Assembly: GCA_034770075.1 (NCBI GenBank)
Contig: CM068380.1
Coordinates: forward strand, 28,644,005-28,708,004
Direction: 5' to 3'
DNA length: 64,000 bases
Source of the DNA: Aralia elata
Lineage: Eukaryota; Streptophyta; Magnoliopsida; Apiales; Araliaceae
Shown here: positions 1-10,794 of the stretch, in pieces
How the letters are laid out: the number at the start of each line of letters is the position of its first letter
Position numbering within the stretch: position 1 is the first letter of the stretch
Notes under the pieces: generated by a model
What the model was told of the DNA's origin: nothing
The model's database searches: none
What the model saw: the letters and a program-made list of their open reading frames with translations, nothing else
Position numbers and translations under genes: made by a program

Positions 1-1378
1 TTTGCCTCTTAGATAATTTTGATCAAGTGTGACACATCCGAATCAAAATTATCCAAGTTAAGTCCAACCTAGCACTTCCATATATTCGAAAGAAAAACAC
101 TGTCCTTGCGTGACACAACAAAACAACATCGTTCAGTCTATGTATAAGCATCAAATGTGATAATGCAACATCTTAAATATTTAATACTTGCCTTGTGTGA
201 CACAACAAACTCATATTAAATATTTAATACTCTATCGCTTTCCCATGCTAGAAGGCGACGTTCGATATTCCAAATATCTTTGAACGCTTAGGACTTAATA
301 TAATTTCTTTGAGGGGTTTGTTATTATTTGTCTCATCTTGTTTAACGCGCATGCACATATATATATATAAAATACGCGTCATATTATTTGACATGCGAAG
401 CATGTGGGATAATATATAATATATACATAGTAAGCATGCACATATAGAATACTATATTCTACCCGGATTGATTATGGACTTTTATTCTAGTTTGGTTCAC
501 TGGAGCCACCAAGTGAACCAAAAGGTCAAACCTAGGGTGCAAGAATTAAATTTAAATATAACTATTACATTTAAACCCGGGCTCCATTACAAACAGGTCT
601 TCAAGCGTTCCTTTCTCCTTTGTCTCCAATTCTTCAAAATTAATTCTAACTATTTCTATTACATAAACTATTTACAATAAATAGAAACCTTGATCAGCAG
701 TCAAAGGGAAGTACATAGGAGGGAGATAGAATTTACATTAAGAAAAATTATAGAATACGAGGTATACAGACCCCATTTATAAAAACCCATACATTCAAGC
801 ATCCACTAAAATAAATCCAATCACACATTGGTCAATAGTCCATAATCAATCCCTACTTATTATCATACATATCTCTATATGTATCAATAAATAACATTCA
901 TCTCATGAATAATAAAACCATTTCATATATGCATTGATATCAATTAATGGGCAAAAGTTTTGCTAATATTCAGTTTTGAAACAAAATAAACTCTTTTATT
1001 TTAATCAAAAACCAAATCCAAATTAAACTCCTTTAATTTTAGCAATTTGAAATCCTATTTCAGATAAAATAAACTCTTTTATTTTAAACTTTTATCAATT
1101 AAATAAACCATTTATTTCAATTGAAGGAAAAAAAAAATCAGATTCTGATGTCCGGCGCAGCTGCGCCCAGAATGAACAGGGAACCGGCGCAGCTGCGCTG
1201 AATCCCAGAAAAAAACTGATTCTGGGTATTGGCGCAGCTACACCCCAGAATGAAGTGGAGCTGGCGCAGCTGCGCCGTATCGCTGATCCAGAAAAAATTT
1301 TCTTGCCCAAAATTTCGAACGTTTCGCATATCAATTCATACATGGAATCATCTAGATCGATAATTAGCACATGATTAG
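1..1378 (-). mobile_element. Copia-A leader (between gag and PBS), truncated by the window
   Basis: This non-coding stretch aligns by eye with 24130-25482 (copia-B) and 60225-62130 (copia-C), where the same text lies between the gag start and the tRNA-primer site. The element therefore reads on the minus strand, and its gag, pol and 3' LTR lie left of the window. A leader of well over 1 kb is long for Ty1/copia. It contains three GTGACACA motifs near 27, 114 and 195, a polypurine/AT-rich part with AAATAAACTCTTTTATTTT repeats (965-1090), and a GC-rich palindrome block at 1154-1276. The ORFs here (for example 468-680) are AT-rich chance frames. Confidence 0.8.
1154..1276. repeat. Cluster of four GC-rich 14-bp palindromes
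   Basis: GGCGCAGCTGCGCC, a perfect 14-bp palindrome, occurs at 1154-1167 and 1263-1276. One-base and three-base variants lie at 1186-1199 and 1231-1244. Copies are spaced 32, 45 and 32 bp, with CCAGAAT/ATTCTGG arms between them. The block is a sharp GC island in an AT-rich leader. Copia-B and copia-C have unrelated palindromes at the equivalent place. Confidence 0.9.
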
Positions 1379-1390
1379 GCTCTGATACCA
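1379..1390 (-). other. Copia-A primer binding site (initiator tRNA-Met)
   Basis: On the minus strand it reads TGGTATCAGAGC, the classic complement of plant initiator tRNA-Met 3' end, one base from the LTR edge at 1392. Confidence 0.9.
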
Positions 1391-1391
1391 C

Positions 1392-1632
1392 TGTTAGGTT
1401 TATATATAGTGCGAACATGCAATCAAATTACATAAATAGTGCGGAAGCGCGATAAAACGGATTTTAAAATTTTATACAAACCATCACCATGATCGATCAA
1501 TGTGCTCAATTAACGATATAAACGAAAGAGAAAGAGAATAAGAATTATACCCTCGTAGAACATGCTTTCTCGGGTACAAGTTCAACTCCTAGTCTTTCGT
1601 GTTCTCCTCGAATTCAACGGTGTGATTCCTTC
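1392..1632 (-). mobile_element. Copia-A 5' LTR, piece 1 of 3
   Basis: It starts TGTTAGG next to the PBS and matches 62145-62390 of copia-C almost base for base. It is broken at 1632 by a solo LTR. The bases CCTTC at 1628-1632 are the target duplication of that insertion and recur at 4321-4325. Confidence 0.9.
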
Positions 1633-2903
1633 TGTGACGAACGAGAATTTTTGTAACTTATTTTAAATATTTATTGATTGAATAAATATTTTCCGATGAT
1701 TTGATTATTGAATTAATTGATTAATTGATGAATTTGTGGTAGATTAATTTAATTATATGTGTTACATTAATTAGATTAATGTGGAGAATTTTTATATTTA
1801 AAGTATGTGTTTAATTGAATTTATTTGATTAAATACATTATTTAAATAAGTATAATGTTATTTCTAATTAATTTAATTATTAATTAGATATTTAGTAAAT
1901 TGTCATTATTAATAAATGAGAATTTTATTTATATGGTTATGTGATTTAATGTAGAATTATTTTATTTTATTCATTTGATTTTAGTAAGATTATTTTATTA
2001 ATTTAAATATGTGACATGAACTATATAATAAGTAGTTTATTAAAATAAATTAGAAGGGGGAATAATTGGTTAGCCAAACAAGGCCTTAAGGGAGGTTGGT
2101 GTCAGTTAACCCATTATGGGATCAACTGACACCCATGATTAAGCCAGTTGGTTCATTACGTATTATTATTATCAGTTCTTAGAATTTAAGTTAGAGCAAT
2201 ACAGAGAGAAAAGGAGAGAAAAATTGTGAAAATTTTGAGAATTGAAGAAGGAAATCATTCATCTAGTTGCATAATCTATCACCAAATCAAAGGTAATTCT
2301 TAGACTTTAACCTTTGATTTACGTTTTCTTAATTTTCTCCATGAATGCATGTTCTGAGTTCTCTGTAAACCAAATTGTATGGCTAAATATTTAAATAATT
2401 GATATTAGATGTTAGTAAGCATGTATTTACGTGTTTTATATGATTTAAATATGATTTAAAGTAATTTAATCGGTGAAATTTCGTTTATATGAGAATTCAG
2501 AAAGTTACAGAGTAATACAGTGTATGAACATGGGTTGAATGTATAAAATTGATACTCGTTTTGTATGTTAATTGATTAAATTGATAACTTACTTTGATTA
2601 TGCATGTACAAATGAAGGAATCAAGTTTTAAACGGATTAATTTGGTTGTATAATGAACCTGTTATGTGTGATTTCATGAATATTGAAGAACTCTGATAAA
2701 ATGATAATAAACCTCAAGTTTGATTCTTAGATTCATGATTTATGTGATTTAAGTGGTTAGAATCATGCTAGGAGGCTTGGGTAGCAATTATTTATGAATT
2801 ATAATGTCTGGGTATGTTCAATTTGATGTACGAATAACAAAATGGGAAATTTTTGGCCTGTTTCTGCGTTCTTCGCAAACTGCAGAAACTGGAATTCGTA
2901 ATT

Positions 2904-2997
2904 CTCGCCCCGGCGAGAATTTTGTGAAGGGATCCCTCGCCCAGGCGAGAATTTTGTGAAGAAATTCCTCGCCCCAGCGAGAGCTCGCCCCGGCGAG
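2904..2997. repeat. Four CTCGCC-GGCGAG palindromes
   Basis: CTCGCCCCGGCGAG or a close variant occurs at 2904-2917, 2936-2949, 2968-2981 and 2984-2997. Two copies are separated by a repeated AATTTTGTGAAG. The same kind of cassette sits at the same place in the LTRs at 40066-40190, 48648-48798 and 55110-55220, with degenerated arms. Confidence 0.9.
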
Positions 2998-4002
2998 ATT
3001 TAAAAAAAAAAAGAGTAAAAAGACGAGAGTAAAAATTTTATTCTTTCTTTGTGATCATGGTATGAAATCGTTGTTATACCTAAAGCTTAGGCTAATGTAT
3101 AAAATGAATGTTAAATTACTGTGAAAGGCCGCATAAGCCCATTGATTGTTCGGTGTCAACTGAGCTATTAAAATGAAATTAGATGAGAATGAGTTCTGAA
3201 GTGTTTATAATACTGTAACTAATTATGGTTACTATTTTATAAACGGAATGTATAGGTTGATTAGAGAAACGTGAGTCTTAAATTTATAGTCTACGCACGA
3301 GGCAAGTATCTTATCCTTACTTTTACGTTTATGCAAGTTTCTAAATTTCATTATCATAGAACTCAAGCTTCATAATGCTATTACTTCTTGAGCAAGTTAT
3401 TATTTCTATTCCATTCAATTTCATAGATTCAATGAGACGTTTTTAATTTTCTCTTTGTAACGCTTCAGTTATATAGAATGTATTCAATTATACCTTTTGT
3501 GAGATTTAGTTTTGATTCTCGAATTATACCTTTTGAACCTTGATCGACTAGCGAACCCTTATTGATTCGACTAGTCCATAGTTGATGAGCGTTCTAAATT
3601 CTAGAAACGTTATTGAGGTAAATCCAAACCAAACTTCCTTTGGTGCGAACTCCGATGTCAAACTGAGATGAACAACCCTTATACAGGGGATTTATTTATG
3701 CGTTAGCGTTAAGATGTTGTGCACATACATGGTACAAAGGGCTGATCCCCCTGAGTACGAGAAGAAAGGTCCATATAGTCTTACGACTGTTAAAGGTTTA
3801 AAGTAGAAATACTTGATAACCTGGGACATAGTTCGTGGTCTTAAGACCCTCAGACGTTCTTTTGAATCTTGTTTTACATTCTTGACTCAAAAGCTAAATC
3901 CTCAATTATTCGATATCCGTTGATTATTTCGCATGTTATTATTGTCGTTGTTGTTATACTTGTTGGGCAATCATTGCTCACTCTTGCATAATAACATTGC
4001 AG

Positions 4003-4064
4003 CTAAAGTTGAAAGAAATGATGAGCCATCCACTAGTAAAGGCAAAGGCAAAGCAAACAAGTGA
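4003..4064 (+). other. 62-nt exon-like frame with KGKGK terminus (LTR copy 1)
   Basis: The frame follows a splice-acceptor-like TTGCAG at 3997-4002 and a branch-point-like GCTCAC about 25 nt upstream. It is open from phase 1 to TGA and ends in S-K-G-K-G-K-A-N-K. An intron from the donor AAG/GTAATT at 2293 to 4002 would be 1710 nt. See the finding on the seven LTR copies. Confidence 0.5.
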
Positions 4065-4325
4065 TGAAGAATTGCTATATGTGTTAAAGTGATGATTATG
4101 TAATAGACTTATTTTATGTTTTCCGCACTGATGTTATGTTTAGGTTAGATGACCTGGGATTTGTTTATGAATGATGTTGTAACCCTCTAATGGGAGATTT
4201 CTATTTCTATTGAAGTATTTTCATTTATATTTGAATGGGTAGTTAGATGTGATGTGATGTTTTTGGATTGTGAACACCAAATCCCGAGGAAATGCAGTAC
4301 CCGGATTTGGGGGTGTCACACCTTC

Positions 4326-5022
4326 CTTTGATCAACGTTAGCCACCCAAGTGTTTGGCCTCTAGAGATGATCCACCAAGGAAGAACAAGTATTCAAGAAG
4401 TTGGGTATTTGGCAAAACCCTAGTTTCTATCTCTATAGAAATTGTAAGTACTCTCCACAATCTAATGCAAGAGCGTGTAACCCCAATCTATGACAAGACT
4501 CCTCTTATTTATAGATGTAAGAATAACCCTTCCCTAAACTATTTAGGATTAGGGTTTCAATTATAATTAAACTCCTTTAATTAATTATGCTCCTAATCCA
4601 ATTAGGAATTTGTGAGAGAGTACTTCTATTAATTAATTTCCAATCCCTATTAGGAAATAAATAATAGTTCTATTAATTAATTCCCAATCTCTATTAGGAA
4701 TTAAATAATAGTAATAGTAATAATAATAATAAGACTCCTCTTATTAATTTATATTTAATATTTCCAAAATATCAAATAATAAATATTAAGCTATTTGATT
4801 TATTCTATCTCCATAGATTAAATTAAATACACTTAACTTATTATTACAATTATGCCATTTCCTTCTTAAATAAATATTTTCATTTTTGCGGTGTGACCCT
4901 TTAGGTTCTCCATATTAAACCGGTTGAGAATAAATCAATTAGAACAATTCTAATCTTATTTAAATAAATAAATTAAACTATTTAATTCATTTAAATAAAT
5001 AATATTTATTCTACAATAAGGG
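4326..5022 (-). mobile_element. Copia-A 5' LTR, piece 2 of 3
   Basis: It continues the copia LTR (compare 62396-63040) with many TTAATTAATT/CCTATTAGGAAT repeats, and ends where the Tat/Ogre element is inserted. The last five bases, AAGGG (5018-5022), are that element's target duplication. The frame at 4354-4566 is not a gene. Confidence 0.9.
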
Positions 5023-7184
5023 TGTCGACGCCGGTTTTTATCCGCTTATGCGGTATTTGTCCTCTTCCCGATTTTAGCCTTTTGATTGAATGATTTTTTG
5101 GAAAAGGTCGGCATTAATTGTCGACGGGGTTTTGAAAGATCGTTTTTTATGATGAGCCAATTAACCAGAGTCGCCAGTTGGTATATTTGAAATGGATGTA
5201 CCAACTCATCCGAATTTTCGTTCTTTTGTAAATCGCTGGCTCATATGTGACTCCGAATTAATTGGTCTGCGAATTGAGATTCATAGAGTTCGGGGGCTTG
5301 CTTAAGTGAGGGGAAGGTGTTAGGCACCCCTCGACTTCCGTGAAACACGGTTACCGCAATCTTGATGCTTTCGTATCCTTTAATTCACGAATGTGTGTGT
5401 AGGTGCGCGTGTGTGTGTGTGTACCTATGTGAATGTTGTGGTGAATTTGTATGAAAGAATCATTTGGATTTTAGGGAAAATCGTGTTTTAATTTGAGAAC
5501 GCTTCGGAATGTCTTTTCGGTATACACGAGAAAACTTTATTCTTTATGAGAAAGGTTTGATTTTAATTGTCCAAAACTATGAGATTTTTTCATTAAGTGT
5601 CGTTTTGGCAAAACAAGAGTTTTAAACCTTCGTCAAAATAGGAATCGAGATCTATACGTTGCTTTCGTGAAACGATCGGGCAATTTCTAGAATCTCTTTC
5701 ACCCTATGCACAAAGATTTAATAAAACGTTACTTATTCGCAAAATCATTTTGTGTGATGTTTGAAAACGATTTTCTTTAGCTTTTTCGTTAGATAGGAAT
5801 CGACATTCATTAGCACTTCTCAAATTTTAACCTCGTGATTCTAATATCCTACTTTGATTGATTTTATGAAAGTCTTCATTGTTTTAGTTTTGAAATCAAT
5901 TTTTTTGGTGTCACAAATCAAATAAAGCAATAAAAAGCGCGGGGTTATTCATGGGCATGTAAGCCATCAAAATAAACCCCAAACGCCTACAATCCCATCT
6001 TTTCACTATGACGGGGCCTTAAATCCGATTCTCGCCTTAGCGTCGTTTTAAGGCCCGACGATTACATGTTACAAACGAGCATCTTGAATCTATCACATAC
6101 ATCATACCGTCCATCATCGGATTTGGACCACGGGGTCACATTCCTAGGCTCACACGAGATTAATACATGCCCACACAACGAATACTACATAACTAACCAA
6201 CCCGGATTTATCTAATATGCCATGATATCCGGAAATGACAAATCTAAATAAATTACACCCAATAAATTATCACAAACAAGCTAGAAATTTCATCCATTGG
6301 ATATCCTCGGGTTATTAGGAGGAATTTTGTTCCAATGGAACCCTCACTAATAATCCCTAATCCATGATTGTTCAACAAGATACATGAAAGTTATATCTAA
6401 TTTACCCAAATCAATAGGACATGAATTGCTAGAACAAATAGAAATTTTCACCTTGCAATTGATCTCAAATGGATGTGAACTTATGTATTTGAATAGGATA
6501 AAGGATGTATTTGATACAATCAAACTCAAAAGAATTAATTCCACTCTTTTTTTCTTCTTCTTTCTCCCTATTTTGTTGCAAAATCTAGCTATTTTCTCTC
6601 TATTTCCGTGTTTTTTGCTGCTGCAGAAATTCTTCTTCTTCCAAAACTGCTGAACCTCCTGTATGCTGCCCGAAGCTAGCTTAAATAGGCTGGCCAAAGC
6701 CAGCCGCAGATCTATCTGCGGCTGGCCGCAGATGGATCTGCGGCTGGCCGCAGATGGATCTGCGGCTGGCCGCAGATGGATCTGCGGCTGGCCAGCTGGC
6801 TCGCCTCCCATCGCACTCAGCTGGTAGTGCTGATTTACTGGTTTCCGTGCTGGCGCACTCACTTGGCCGCAGATCTATCCGCGGCTGGCGGGCTTGACTT
6901 TCTCGATTTTCGTGCCACGCCTCGATTTCCGTGCCGTGACGCTGGTTTTCGCTGACAGGCTTGTATTCCGCAGTCCGGGAATTTCCGGGAGACGTGCCAC
7001 CTCATTCAGAAATGCCTGCCTCGGACGGCTTTATTGTCATGTAAGCTTGGGTTGCCAAAACATTGCGGCGGTGTCGGGCGCTCGCCCTTGTGCCCGCTCC
7101 TTTGCTCCCGCAAGCCGGTTCAATTGACGATTTCGCCCTCCTGTCATGGTTAGTACAAGGAAACGCAAAATTTGGGTGTCTACA
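5023..7184 (-). mobile_element. Tat/Ogre 3' LTR
   Basis: It is the near-identical partner of 20438-22601. On the minus strand it begins TGTAGACACCC and ends CGGCGTCGACA. It carries a (GT)n tract near 5393-5422, a long T/C tract near 6545-6640 and the palindrome array at 6704-6787. Frames inside it (for example 6347-6862 and 6384-6653) recur unchanged in the other LTR only because the LTRs are copies. Confidence 0.95.
6704..6787. repeat. 22-bp tandem palindromes in the Tat LTR
   Basis: Four units of CCGCAGAT-NN-ATCTGCGG start at 6704, 6726, 6748 and 6770, each separated by CTGG, an exact 22-bp period. A fifth imperfect unit lies near 6866-6883. The same array occurs in the other LTR (about 22120-22204), and two more units lie in the 3' UTR at 7941-7958 and 7963-7980. 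Confidence 0.92.
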
Positions 7185-7200
7185 GCTGCCCCTCTTTATC
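7185..7200 (-). other. Polypurine tract of the Tat/Ogre element
   Basis: On the minus strand the sequence just before the LTR start TGTAGACACCC is GATAAAGAGGGGCAGC, a purine run placed exactly where plus-strand priming should occur. Confidence 0.85.
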
Positions 7201-7423
7201 ATGTTTATGAAATGATAAATGAAATGAACAGGATAAAGAATAGACACTCGATGCATGAATGACAGTGCATAAGAATGACAGTACATACATGACGCAACAC
7301 ATCTAGCTTATGATGCCATATAAGATGTAATGCATGCAAAACATCCGCAAGATTGTCGATGTTTTAACCCTCTGACCGTGTTTGTTAGTCGTTGGGTTCA
7401 CTTCTTCCAATCTATCGTCTTGT

Positions 7424-7880
7424 TCGGGGCCGGGTATCGTCGCCGGTCACCCATCGCGTAACCCCCGGTTATCGTCGCCGGTTAGTTATCTGTCGGAGCC
7501 GGTTATCGTCGCCGGACATCCATCTCGTGATCGCCGGTTATCGTCGCCGGTCGATCGTCATGTCGGGGCCGGGTATCGTCGCCGGTCACCCATCGCGTAA
7601 CCCCCGGTTATCGTCGCCGGTTGGTTATCTTGTCGGAGCCGGTTATCGTCGCCGGACATCCATCTCGTGATCGCCGGTTATCGTCGCCGGTCGATCGTCA
7701 TGTCGGGGCCGGGTATCGTCGCCGGTCACCCATCGCGTAACCCCCGGCTATCGTCGCCGGTTGGTTATCTTGTCGGAGCCGGTTATCGTCGCCGGACATC
7801 CATCTCGTGATCGCCGGTTATCGTCGCCAGTCGATCGTCTCGCCGGGGCCGGGTATCGTCGCCGGTCACCCATCTCGTAA
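7424..7880. repeat. Higher-order tandem repeat, ~140-bp period, ~3.3 copies
   Basis: The marker CGGGGCCGGGTATCGTCGCCGG recurs with starts near 7424, 7563, 7703 and 7843, giving periods of 139, 140 and 140 bp. Each 140-bp unit is made of four 33-37-bp subunits sharing the core ATCGTCGCCGG. The subunits alternate flanks (TCACCCATCGCGTAAC, GTTGGTTATC, ACATCCATCTCGTGATC, TCGATCGTC). Hypervariable tandem repeats in the 3' UTR are a known habit of plant Tat/Ogre elements and a source of satellites. Confidence 0.93.
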
Positions 7881-8467
7881 ACGTTTCACTTCAATACGTC
7901 AAATGGCTTCAGGGAGCAAGGTGGGACCCACCAGGGCCAGCCGCAGATTGATCTGCGGCCAGCCGCAGATACATCTGCGGCCATGATCGGGCCTTTAAAC
8001 CAACGCGGCTCCTCCAGATCTGTCACTTTCAACTTGTAATCCAAAGAGATTCTCTCGATTTTTCTTGTTCGCAAGGGCTTTTTGTCGATTTTTTCAACTT
8101 TCCTGCAAAAACTGTTCCGGTAGGATCGATCTACGCGCTACAGGTAACACTTTGACCGGTCACTTTTCAATTTCGTCAATGTTCTGCTATACATTTGACT
8201 ATTTGCACGTTTAGAGATAAAATATATGCTTTACAATGTTTATGCACTGTACCATCATATATACATGCTATGTATCAACTGTGTGAGTCCTATTTTATGT
8301 TCATGAGGCGGTCCCACATATTGTTATTCCTTTTCTGCAATAAAATCATGCATTACATGCTGTAATTACATATATGAATGCAATTTAGATCTGTTTGAGA
8401 TTTTGATTTGATGGAAAACATGTTTGGCTTATGCCTGGGATGTCCATTTTACAAACGGAACTCTGCC

Positions 8468-8469
<2 letters not shown>

Positions 8470-8500
<31 letters not shown>
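8470..8500 (+). repeat. Poly(T) tract of 31 bases
   Basis: An uninterrupted T run lies 110 bp upstream of the antisense PMD gene. Its length may be unstable or a sequencing artefact. It could mark an old poly(A) tail on the minus strand, but no retroposed copy is recognisable next to it. Confidence 0.8.
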
Positions 8501-8505
<5 letters not shown>

Positions 8506-8609
8506 GCATCATGTTGCATTAATCATATGATGAGGCTAGAAATTTAGAATGTTCATTACATAATTTTAAAAGGAAACTTACCTTCTTTCTCGCCCGTTCT
8601 ATTCCAGCT

Positions 8610-10580
8610 ATGGATCGTGATGCGCCCAGTAGCTCCTCCGCCTCTCGGACTTCGGGTGTTCGCCGTCGTAGGGCTGCACCCACTCCTGTTCCTCCTCGGA
8701 CCCGTCAGGCTCGTCGTTTGACGGAGGCTATTATTCGTCCTGGTCATCCGGACGTTGAGGATGCTGTTCCTCCGGAGGTCGCGGCAGAGGGGCCATCCTC
8801 CATCGCACCGGCTCCATCTACTCATCAGGCTTCTTCCGGCGCCTCTGTGCAGATACCCGATCTGTTGGGTCGGGATCTCAGTCGTCACCCTTCAGCATCT
8901 TTCGTGGCTAACGAGGTATATTCAGCTCTATTCTGATTTCATTCTCAATTTCTCACTTCTCCTTTTATTCGGACTGACCCCTTGGAGATTGCCCCAGGTA
9001 CCTGAGTTTACACAGCCGAGGGGCAACTGGTTCAACATCTACTCCCTCTACGCGGCTCTGCACAGCGATTACCGGGAGATGGTGGACTCTTGGGGCTTTC
9101 GACATTTCTTCACTATCATTCCCCGTCAGTGCCCCTGGGGTTACATGAGGGCTTTATCCGAGCGATGGTTCCACCAGACGCAGTCTCTCCATCTTCTTGA
9201 CTGCGAGCTCGTGATGACCCCCTGGGATTGGAGGTACATTACCGGCATTGAGTTTACCGGGTCCCGCGTCCCCTTGGATCTTGATATCACTCCTGTGGAG
9301 GTTCGAGCTTTGCTGGGCTTTGCTGCTGAGGACCGGGTCTTTAAGGCCCGCAGTATCCGATCTGGTGCCTTGGCTGTCGATGCAGTCGGGGGTCTCTATG
9401 CGCTGCCTATTCCAGCAGATCAGGGTACCCGCGACATTCTACTCCGACGCTTGTTCCTGACGATCATGAGGGGTTGTTTCCTAGGGAACAACTCCTCCAC
9501 CATTCATTTCAGCGTTGTGGGAGCGGTCAGAGACGTGGATTGCATCAGTGACTATGACTGGGGGTCATTCACCTTTGCCTACTTCCTCCACGGTATGCGC
9601 CTACGCTCGGAGGGACAGACTGATGCCTGGCTCGGTTTCTACCACTTTCTGCTGGTGAGTCCCTTCCTCCTCTCTCTTACTGTATTTCTTTTCCTTTCAT
9701 CTCTTTTCTGTAATTGATAGTGACTCATGCCTTGCCTTGTTTCTATTCACAGTTCTGGGCTTACGAGCGGCTGCCATGTCTGAGGCCTATCACTACTCTA
9801 GGCCCGGACACTTATCCTCGGGGTCGGCGATGGCATCACAGTACTCTGGAGGAGGTCCCCGTGTCGGGCAGCTTTGCACATTGTCGTATTCAGCTGGAGT
9901 TGATCACGGCTGCCGACGTCGTCTGGATTCCCTACCTCTCCGAGCATCTAACTGTGGGGTTTGCTGACGGGCATCCTTCCGGCCCGGAGTTCGAGCTTTC
10001 CACCCGTCGCCTCAGTTTGCAGAGTGTTGGAGGCTGGGTGATGTATCTGGGAGAGCGCGCATTCAGATGCGTCACTGGAGAGATCCGCATCCCGCACTCC
10101 CTTTCTTTCACTACTTTCTGGCCGCTGGATTCTCAGCCCTCGGAGATCATGCTCGCCGGGGAGGACGGTCGGATGCTTTCCACAGGCCCCAGTACGAGTG
10201 AGGCTTTCAGGATTTGGTGGGTACCTCGTACCATCGGTCCCCAGACTCGGGCCACTTTCTTTCTCGGAGACATGGTTCCAGGCTCGGTTACGATGACCGA
10301 TTGGGCTGCCTGTGTTCGGACCCCTACCCACGCTGAGCAGATCGCCACATTGACCCGTCAGGTAGATCAGTTGTCGCTGTTTATACGGGGTTTGGGCCGG
10401 ACCCCGGAGGAGGCTTACACCTACGATCCTGACGGTGCAGGTTATGATGCAGGCCCGAGTTCATCTGATGCCACAACGCATCCCTACATCCCTGATATGA
10501 ACTTTGGTCCTCCGAGCTCGACGACTCCAGGGGATCAGTTCGAGGATCCTGCTTTCATAGATGATACTGATTTTATTTAG
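8610..10580 (+). CDS. Antisense plant mobile domain (PMD)-family gene, three exons
   Basis: This gene runs opposite to the retroelement. Predicted exons are 8610-8915, 8998-9654 and 9753-10580, giving 596 codons before TGA/TAG. Both introns (82 and 98 nt) are GT...AG with pyrimidine-rich ends, both are phase 0, and all three exons join in frame. Exon 1 is a Ser/Pro/Arg-rich, probably disordered N-terminus. Exon 2 holds the PMD-like core (RWFHQTQSLHLLDCE, then W-D-W-R-Y-I-T-G and L-F-L-T-I-M-R-G-C-F). Exon 3 opens with FWAYERLPCLRP and contains ADVVWIPY, both PMD hallmarks, and ends in an acidic tail. PMD proteins are nuclear factors in plant silencing and genome stability (MAIN/MAIL1), and PMD-like domains are known to ride in plant transposons. 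No stop or frameshift is seen, unlike gag-pol. Family assignment is by motif, not by search. Confidence 0.8.
8916..8997 (+). other. Predicted intron 1 of the antisense PMD gene
   Basis: Donor GAG/GTATAT, acceptor GCCCCAG/GTA, 82 nt, phase 0. The frame before it (ending V-A-N-E) and after it (V-P-E-F-T-Q) agree. Confidence 0.8.
9655..9752 (+). other. Predicted intron 2 of the antisense PMD gene
   Basis: Donor CTG/GTGAGT, acceptor TTCTATTCACAG/TTC, 98 nt, phase 0, with in-frame stops inside the intron. It separates the PMD core from the FWAYE motif. Confidence 0.85.
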
Positions 10581-10794
10581 ACCAGGATAGGATAGGACCT
10601 TTTGTATCGGCACCTGCTTAGATTTCTTTTTCATTTATGCACTATGTACTGCACTCATTTATTTATTTATGCATAATTTTCTTTTTCATTTTATGGAATT
10701 CACCTGTTTTATTATTAACTGTATGATGCATGCTCTTTTATTTATGGATAGAGAATGACCCCTGTATAGTCTTTTTGATACTATTTTTTCACAG
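10581..10794 (+). other. Spacer between the two antisense genes
   Basis: AT-rich with no ORF. It contains ATTTATTTATTTATG stretches that could serve as polyadenylation sequence for the PMD gene. It ends TTTTTTCACAG directly before the next ATG, a good splice-acceptor consensus, which suggests that the downstream gene is reached by a leader intron. Confidence 0.6.

Larger units (their letters stand above)
1633..4320 (+). mobile_element. Solo LTR of the Tekay chromovirus family
   Basis: It begins TGTGACGAACGAG and ends GGGTGTCACA, the same termini as the LTRs of the full Tekay element at 38804-50103, and is flanked by CCTTC on both sides (1628-1632, 4321-4325). No internal region follows, so this is a solo LTR left by LTR-LTR recombination. 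In order it holds an AT-rich U3-like part, a purine-rich leader (2190-2290) ending in a splice-donor consensus at 2293, a palindrome block (2904-2997), a CAAGTTTCT-repeat part (about 3300-3410), a block conserved in related LTRs (about 3645-3775) and the 62-nt exon-like frame at 4003-4064. Confidence 0.93.
7201..8609. other. Tat/Ogre 3' UTR and upstream region of the antisense genes
   Basis: No retroelement gene lies here. The region holds the 140-bp higher-order tandem repeat (7424-7880), two CCGCAGAT palindromes (7941-7980), a 31-base T run (8470-8500) and, just before the antisense ATG, a pyrimidine-rich stretch ending in CAG (8605-8607). The promoter of the antisense genes is likely to be here or in the LTR; I could not identify a convincing TATA box. 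Confidence 0.7.

Noticed and set aside
1095..1418. 107-aa minus-strand frame over the copia-A palindrome cluster
   Set aside because: It exists only through the GC palindromes, has no counterpart in copia-B or copia-C, and overlaps the PBS and LTR edge.
6347..6862. 171-aa minus-strand frame and 89-aa plus-strand frame in the Tat LTR, repeated at 21764-22228 and 21801-22070
   Set aside because: They recur only because the two LTRs are near-identical copies. Both are low-complexity (a T/C tract and the 22-bp palindromes) and show no domain.
7382..7670. Frames of 72 and 92 aa over the 7424-7880 repeat; also considered as a CRISPR-like array
   Set aside because: The frames are by-products of the GC-rich tandem repeat. 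There are no unique spacers, and the host is a plant.
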